Shown: positions 59,001-64,000 of the stretch, one piece after another
Position numbering within the stretch: the first letter of the stretch is position 1
How the letters are laid out: each line of letters begins with the position of its first letter
NCBI GenBank assembly: GCA_947034885.2
Contig: OX344753.2
Coordinates: forward strand, 4,526,001-4,590,000
Length of the DNA: 64,000 nucleotides
Direction of reading: 5' to 3'
Source of the DNA: Thuidium tamariscinum
Taxonomy: Eukaryota > Streptophyta > Bryopsida > Hypnales > Thuidiaceae
Translations under genes and position numbers: made by a program
Notes under the pieces: generated by a model
What the model saw: the letters and a program-made list of their open reading frames with translations, nothing else
Told to the model about the DNA's origin: nothing
Databases searched by the model: none

Positions 59001-62000
59001 CGTTAATCTGCGTTGGCATTAGAGTGAATCCTGATAGAAACCAACAGGAGGCCCACACAAATGCAGGGACCATCGATAAGCCTCGCGTATTACAGGAGAC
59101 CACAACTGCACCTACTATTCCCGCAACTAAAAATATTACTGTGTAGACTTCTCTTCGGAAAAAACTTGCCACCTGCAAAGAGTGACATTAACCTTGAGCA
59201 TTTAACGCAAATTCCGAGACAGGAAAGAGAAAATAATACTTTGAAATGCCCAAACCCAAACGAGACATAATAACACATCAGATAAGCCAAAAATGTTAAA
59301 AACGACCAACTAGTGCCTAACAATATAACATTACCCCCATGAAAATCAAGTTCTTACCAGAAGCTCTAGGACAAAGAATGATGTCAACGAAGTTATGATA
59401 ACTTGCGGAAGCCAGGAGATTTTCGTGGACTGAATCACACTTCCTAGATTTTGGAGAATTGCAAAATTTGCAAAAATCTCAGTCCAGAAAAACACAGCCA
59501 AACCAACATAAGCATGATAGAGAGGCGGAGCTCCTTGGAACAAAAGTAGAAGCGAGCATGTTCCCATGATTAATCCCCCTGCCAAGCGCACCTGCAGCAT
59601 GTGACATCCACAACGTAAAAACAAGAGGTCAAAACGGCAATATTTTAAATCAATTGATTACGCTTAATGACCAAGCGAATGAAGCCCAAAATAAGCTACA
59701 GTACTCAGCGAGTCTTCTTTTCACCAGATGCCAATTACGTTGATCACGCTAGAATATTTCAAGACAAAGAAAGTCCAATACGCATGACATGTTTAGATTC
59801 ACGAGTTTCTTCAGAGTCTCAGTAAATCGTGTCATAGTAGAACTTGGATTAAATGCCAAGATAATAGGGGTAAAAAAGGGACACCTTGACGAGTCTCTCT
59901 TAAAATAAGCTCTCAAGACCTCCACCTAATAAGACAAAGACTGCATATGAACGTATTTAGACTCATCTTAAGCTCAACAGATCAATCACAGGCACGCAAA
60001 AAGTTTTTACCGATCTCTTTCTGGATTTATTGCCTAGTGTACGTGGACCCTTCTTCCGGGAATGTAGGAGAAAATTTGAGTATGACTGCAATATGTGTAG
60101 GAACACATACACCATCCAGCCCAGATATCCCATGATAACTGTTGACATAAGAAATAACCAATCATATGTCTGGAAATAGTGTAAGCCTTCAAGAGCAAGC
60201 TTGATGAGCTCCTGGGATGATAGCAAGGCAGATTCAAATTGACCGCTAGATATCAATTGGTCAATGTGAAAAAGCGTGGACTTGTACCCCACAAGAGGCG
60301 CGAATGGCTTGAAGAATAGCGAAGTTGCTTGTTTGAGCTCTGTGCTATGGTTAAGGAACTACTCGCATGCCCCTTAGTGTTCCTAGACAATCTCACATTT
60401 TGACCATAGACAGAGCAATAAACTAAGAATCAACAAGTAGCAACACTAAACCAGCAATCCCAACTAAATGGGAGTTACATGATCATCAAATTCAGATGTT
60501 TTCAAGGGCATGCAGAGAGTAAAGCCAAAAATGGAAGTAAAAACTTCTATAATACTTTCTGTAGGTTAGAGATGGGTGGATACGTGACTTGCGGAGAGCT
60601 TGGTCAAGCACTTGCTTCGCATTCCCAAACATGGCCTTCGCCTGATCTTTCTGCGTAACACAGAAACATGGTTGAGAAACATGCAAACGTAACTGACGAA
60701 CCAGAAGTATCAGTTACATTTTGAATACGACCATTGCATTGTAACAATAGGCTGCTGAATTCATGATGCCCCAGCACACTGGTGTAACTTAACAACATGT
60801 GTATGTGAGAACCAAACCTTGTCAAGAGCCAAAAATTCGACTGGCAACGTACCAACTGAATTGAGTGGACAAGGAAGTCCTAGAAGTGTTGACTGCCAGC
60901 AAAACACACAGCCACGTACAGTTATTACGCAGAATTAAATCTTGCAACGCTCCAATTTGATATCAGACTCAGCCTACAAGGGAGAAATGTTGTGAAGTTA
61001 TGCTGCCACGGATTTACTTAGACTGCACAGCACAATAAATCATGCAGAGGAGCACCCAATGTTGATCTTTAAGAGTCATTTACACGGTACGGAGGAAACT
61101 CACGGAATCCAACCCAACTCGGGTTCCTAGATCGTCAACATCTCCAAGTACTAGGTACCATAACCGGGCCAAAATTGTACAGGTCTTGACTTACCATAAG
61201 AGGTGCAATGTCTCCTTGGTTAATATCAGTGCGCTCAATATTCTTAAGCCCCCAAGAGTCAGGAGTTTTCTCGTGATGAGTATGTTGGTCGACAAAGAGT
61301 ACACCATCATCCACCTCATCTTCAGGGTTTGCCATCTCAGGTCCACGAACGCCTGAACCCCATACAACAATAGGGGTCTCTGTGTTCTGTGGATCTCCAT
61401 CCCCGTGACTACCTGAAGAGAAAGCACAAAAGCGGGTAAGAGGAACAAACAAGTAAAAAAAATTCAAAATTAAGAATAAAATTAAAAAAGAAGACGATGC
61501 ACAGTCATGAATGTACTCGATTCAAGGTGGACCAACCTTTGTTACTCATGCCGTGGTCAGATGTGAACACGTATGCAGTTTTACCATCGGGAAAGTACTC
61601 CTCCATAAGTTTCACAGTGCTTTCAACACCACGATCCACAAGGTTGATGTTATTAAGGTATATGTCCGAGTACGGGCGGTGAGCATGCCCGTTTGTGTCA
61701 CACCCAAGTAAGTGCAGGAATACAACCAGGCCATCATCTTTGATATCCTTCTGGATTTTGGTGTCCGCCTTCGAGTCCTTGAGAAACTTTCCCAGTCGCT
61801 CGAATGCCCATTCATCAAGGAAAGATGCATCTGCAAAGATTGATATTCTCGTGAGAGCAACAAGACAGCAAACACTAATAAACACCAGCCAATGTAGTAG
61901 AAATCCTATAAAGAGCCGGGCCGGGACCGGTCTGACGTATTACATTAGAGAGGTTTATTACATTACGAGGGTCATTCGCATTCATGACGTCTGCATGCAA

Positions 62001-64000
62001 GCCGGGCCGGGACAGGCAATCAATATTACTTTAGAGAGGTTCATTAGTTTAGGGAGTGCTGCTTATTAGAAATTTTACTGTACTGTACTTACCCATGTCA
62101 ACACTGACATTTTACAAACAGCAAGTAGGCAAACTAGATGAATAAATCTTCTCGCAACCCATAGTACGAAGCAACAAAACAAAATGAATTTGCACTAACA
62201 AGCAAGAATAGTTAGGGTACTTGCAACGTAGGCAACATCACAATTACATTACCAGTGGCAAAATCTTCAAACTCGGTCGAGTATGAATCCGTATAAGTAT
62301 GAGGCAGAGCCGCACAGAAGATAGGAACAATATCCGGACTTCCGAATGCAACAGTGTGCCTGCTCCTGTTGAAGACAGAATCGAACTCCACAGGATTCGC
62401 CTTCCAACCTGCCAGTTCCAAAGTTCACAGTAGATATCCATCAAGACTGAGCCATAATGTTTAGGATCGCAAGAGTTAACCCGTAAATGCCCACGCTTAT
62501 TCTACACAGATCACTTTGAAAACGCTGACAGTGAAATAGTGACTTTCGAAACTACTTCCATACTTCAAGAATGTAGGGTCAAATTTCTTCTTTCTATTGG
62601 TAGATTATGTCCCCTTCCTTGAAGCTTCTAATAGATATGGAAGCGGTCACTTATGTCCATTTGGGTACTTAGAGTTTAACCGTTGAAGCAAATTCGCAAA
62701 AGAATCGAAACACCTATGCAAGAGAAACACATAGAATTACAGACAGAAATACGCTGTTGAATGGTGTACCTTTCGTGACGGCACTAGGGTCTTCATAAAA
62801 ACCAGCGATAATTGCAACATGTCCGGGACGTGATTCAGTCGGCGGCCTAGCATGGGAAACACCCCACCGACCTATGTTGTGCATGATATTGTGCAGATAT
62901 GGAGCCCGGGGTTTCCCGTCTCTGCCCATCTCGAAAAACTTATCGGCTCGCATTCCATCCGCTGTTACAAGATGCATGTGTTACCACGATTTTCAACCAA
63001 CCCAACCCTTACCACAAACGTACCATTCCAATGGGATTGCTATGTGCAAATCACTAGTGGGAAATTTCTCTCCCAGAAATTTCTCTCCTAGCCCTGATAA
63101 AACTTAGCAATGATAATGTCAATTTTAAGCAGTATGTCGGGGATGAATTTTCTCAAGCAACTGTTGATCTCTCAGAAAATACTATCGATGGATGCACTTG
63201 ACTACCCCGTAAATGATGCACTCATTACGTTTCCATTAACGTGTTAAAGAACTGACAACTAGGTACTCAAGCAAAGTTTGTACAACTACAAAGACGAGCA
63301 AACAAGCAGACATTTTCATTCAGGAAGCACAACAGAATTTAGTAAGTACAATAGAATATTTAAAGAGGGTTTAGGGTTTAGGGTTCCTGTGGGCTCAACT
63401 TCGGCACACCACTTTTTGCAAAGACTATATGTTCATTAGTATCCCACTTCGAAAGTTACAAACAAGGTCTCTTTCAGCAATGAATCTTCATGAACTTGTC
63501 ATCGAAAATTAACGTCCTCTGCTCTTCCCTACACCTAAACCCCTACGAGCTTAAATTCAATTTCAGTGTGTTATCCTAGGGCAACAGGGGATGGCTGACT
63601 CTATGTTCAGAGTCAAGGTGAGTCTAAAAAAATAAATATCTAGAATTACGAATAAAAAATTACTCTCATATATCTCTGCGACCCTGCACCTCCCTTACGA
63701 GGAGGATCTTACAATGTGCACATCCAACCCGAATTCCGCGAATTATCAGCTCAATTACACCATCAAAGATTTAAAAGACGATAGCAACTAGATTACACAT
63801 CGGAGGCCACCTCTCACTTCCCAAAACTTGCACAACTAATGCTCCAACGAGGAGTTATACGATCTACTTCGCAATGAATCTTCTTCAAAACACAATGCAA
63901 AGATTAAAAAAAAATGCATGGAGAGAAGCGATCCGTCATTCACCAATAAAAAGAACGAGGCGCTTGGCAGGAGGAGCAATGCCGAGAGGCTCCGGCTCCA
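56074..64000 (-). CDS. PIGN: GPI ethanolamine phosphate transferase 1 (PIG-N/Mcd4), 5' end beyond the window
   Basis: Adds ethanolamine phosphate to the first mannose of GPI anchors in the ER membrane. Seventeen exons: 64000(partial)-63944, 62961-62770, 62408-62253, 61830-61537, 61412-61195, 60892-60818, 60650-60584, 60339-60011, 59591-59358, 59172-58985, 58849-58705, 58543-58332, 58151-57941, 57568-57470, 57302-57244, 56914-56809, 56268-56074. Joined in phase they give about 944 residues; the N-terminal membrane anchor is outside. Lumenal alkaline-phosphatase-type catalytic domain: [15 protein letters not shown] (metal Asp), [14 protein letters not shown] (nucleophile Thr), [12 protein letters not shown] and [14 protein letters not shown] (metal ligands). 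From QTYDWLFL onward come many membrane segments of the PigN C-terminal domain, ending ...[13 protein letters not shown] and a polar tail. Exon 13 is read as one piece; a short internal intron there is possible. Neighbour POLH converges. Confidence 0.93.
58613..58631 (+). repeat. (CA)n microsatellite in a PIGN intron
   Basis: Nine and a half CA units between exons 12 and 11. Confidence 0.9.
61912..62056 (+). repeat. Two-copy GC-rich repeat in a PIGN intron
   Basis: GCCGGGCCGGGAC occurs at 61914 and 62001. Each is followed about 20 bp later by ATTAC(A/T)TTAGAGAGGTT and CATTA. Period about 87 bp. It lies in the intron between exons 4 and 3. Confidence 0.7.
62480..62675. mobile_element. Candidate TTAA-flanked element in a PIGN intron
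   Basis: 196 bp between TTAA (62476-62479) and TTAA (62676-62679). The left end CCGTAAATGCCCAC resembles the 637-bp family end CCCCTAAATGCCCAC. The right end (rc ACTCTAAGTACCCAAAT) pairs only loosely, so this is tentative. Confidence 0.4.
63367..63385 (+). repeat. Short telomere-type repeat (TTTAGGG) in PIGN intron
   Basis: GGGTTTAGGGTTTAGGG plus TT, about 2.7 units of the plant telomere motif. Too short to mean a chromosome end; comparable tracts occur near many plant genes. Confidence 0.85.

Noticed and set aside
63367-63385. Chromosome end or ancient telomere fusion
   Set aside because: Fewer than three TTTAGGG units inside an intron; far too short.
1-64000. CRISPR arrays, bacterial operons, tRNA or rRNA genes
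   Set aside because: No regularly spaced palindromic repeats, no ribosome binding sites or operons, and no tRNA or rRNA sequence noticed; all well-supported genes are plant-type with GT-AG introns.

Overview
This window looks like land-plant nuclear DNA, probably from a bryophyte-grade or other seed-free plant. The evidence is the short GT-AG introns of plant genes, plant-type gene families, an F-group (zinc-sensing) bZIP, a MLKL/DUF1221-type kinase, a Copia retrotransposon and a short TTTAGGG-type repeat. The species cannot be named from the sequence. Four genes are complete or nearly so, one further gene runs off the right edge, and one gene fragment is a pseudogene. More than half of the window is AT-rich repeat and transposon sequence.

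Left part (1-15.4 kb): nested mobile elements. A decayed but structurally complete Copia element (3273-9211; LTRs, primer-binding site, 5-bp target duplication) is inserted in a larger low-copy repeat. Several short inverted-repeat elements surround it. A broken copy of a folate-metabolism gene (FOLD) lies at 11632-12250. Next comes a protein kinase gene on the minus strand (15448-17388; its upstream exons are not resolved).

Middle (18-36 kb): a tandem duplication of about 3.4 kb (copy 1 at 18.3-21.7 kb, copy 2 at 21.7-27.0 kb). Its copies differ by transposon insertions, so empty and filled sites can be compared directly. This shows two families of small DNA transposons: one makes TTAA target duplications (piggyBac-like) and the other a 4-bp TGAA duplication. 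A 3.7-kb solo LTR with a 5-bp target duplication lies at 31058-34757.

Right part (36-64 kb): the gene-rich section. bZIP19/23-like zinc-deficiency regulator (+, 37296-38415) converges with a coclaurine N-methyltransferase / cyclopropane-synthase-like methyltransferase (-, 40291-43692, 8 exons). After about 5 kb of AT-rich DNA come a Y-family translesion DNA polymerase of the eta type (+, 49630-54924, 12 exons) and, converging on it, the GPI ethanolamine-phosphate transferase 1 gene PIGN (-, 56074 to beyond 64000, 17 visible exons). These genes have no shared pathway; they are ordinary separately transcribed loci. All exon models were assembled by hand by joining GT-AG boundaries in phase and checking the join against the expected family sequence. 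No database search or transcript evidence was available.
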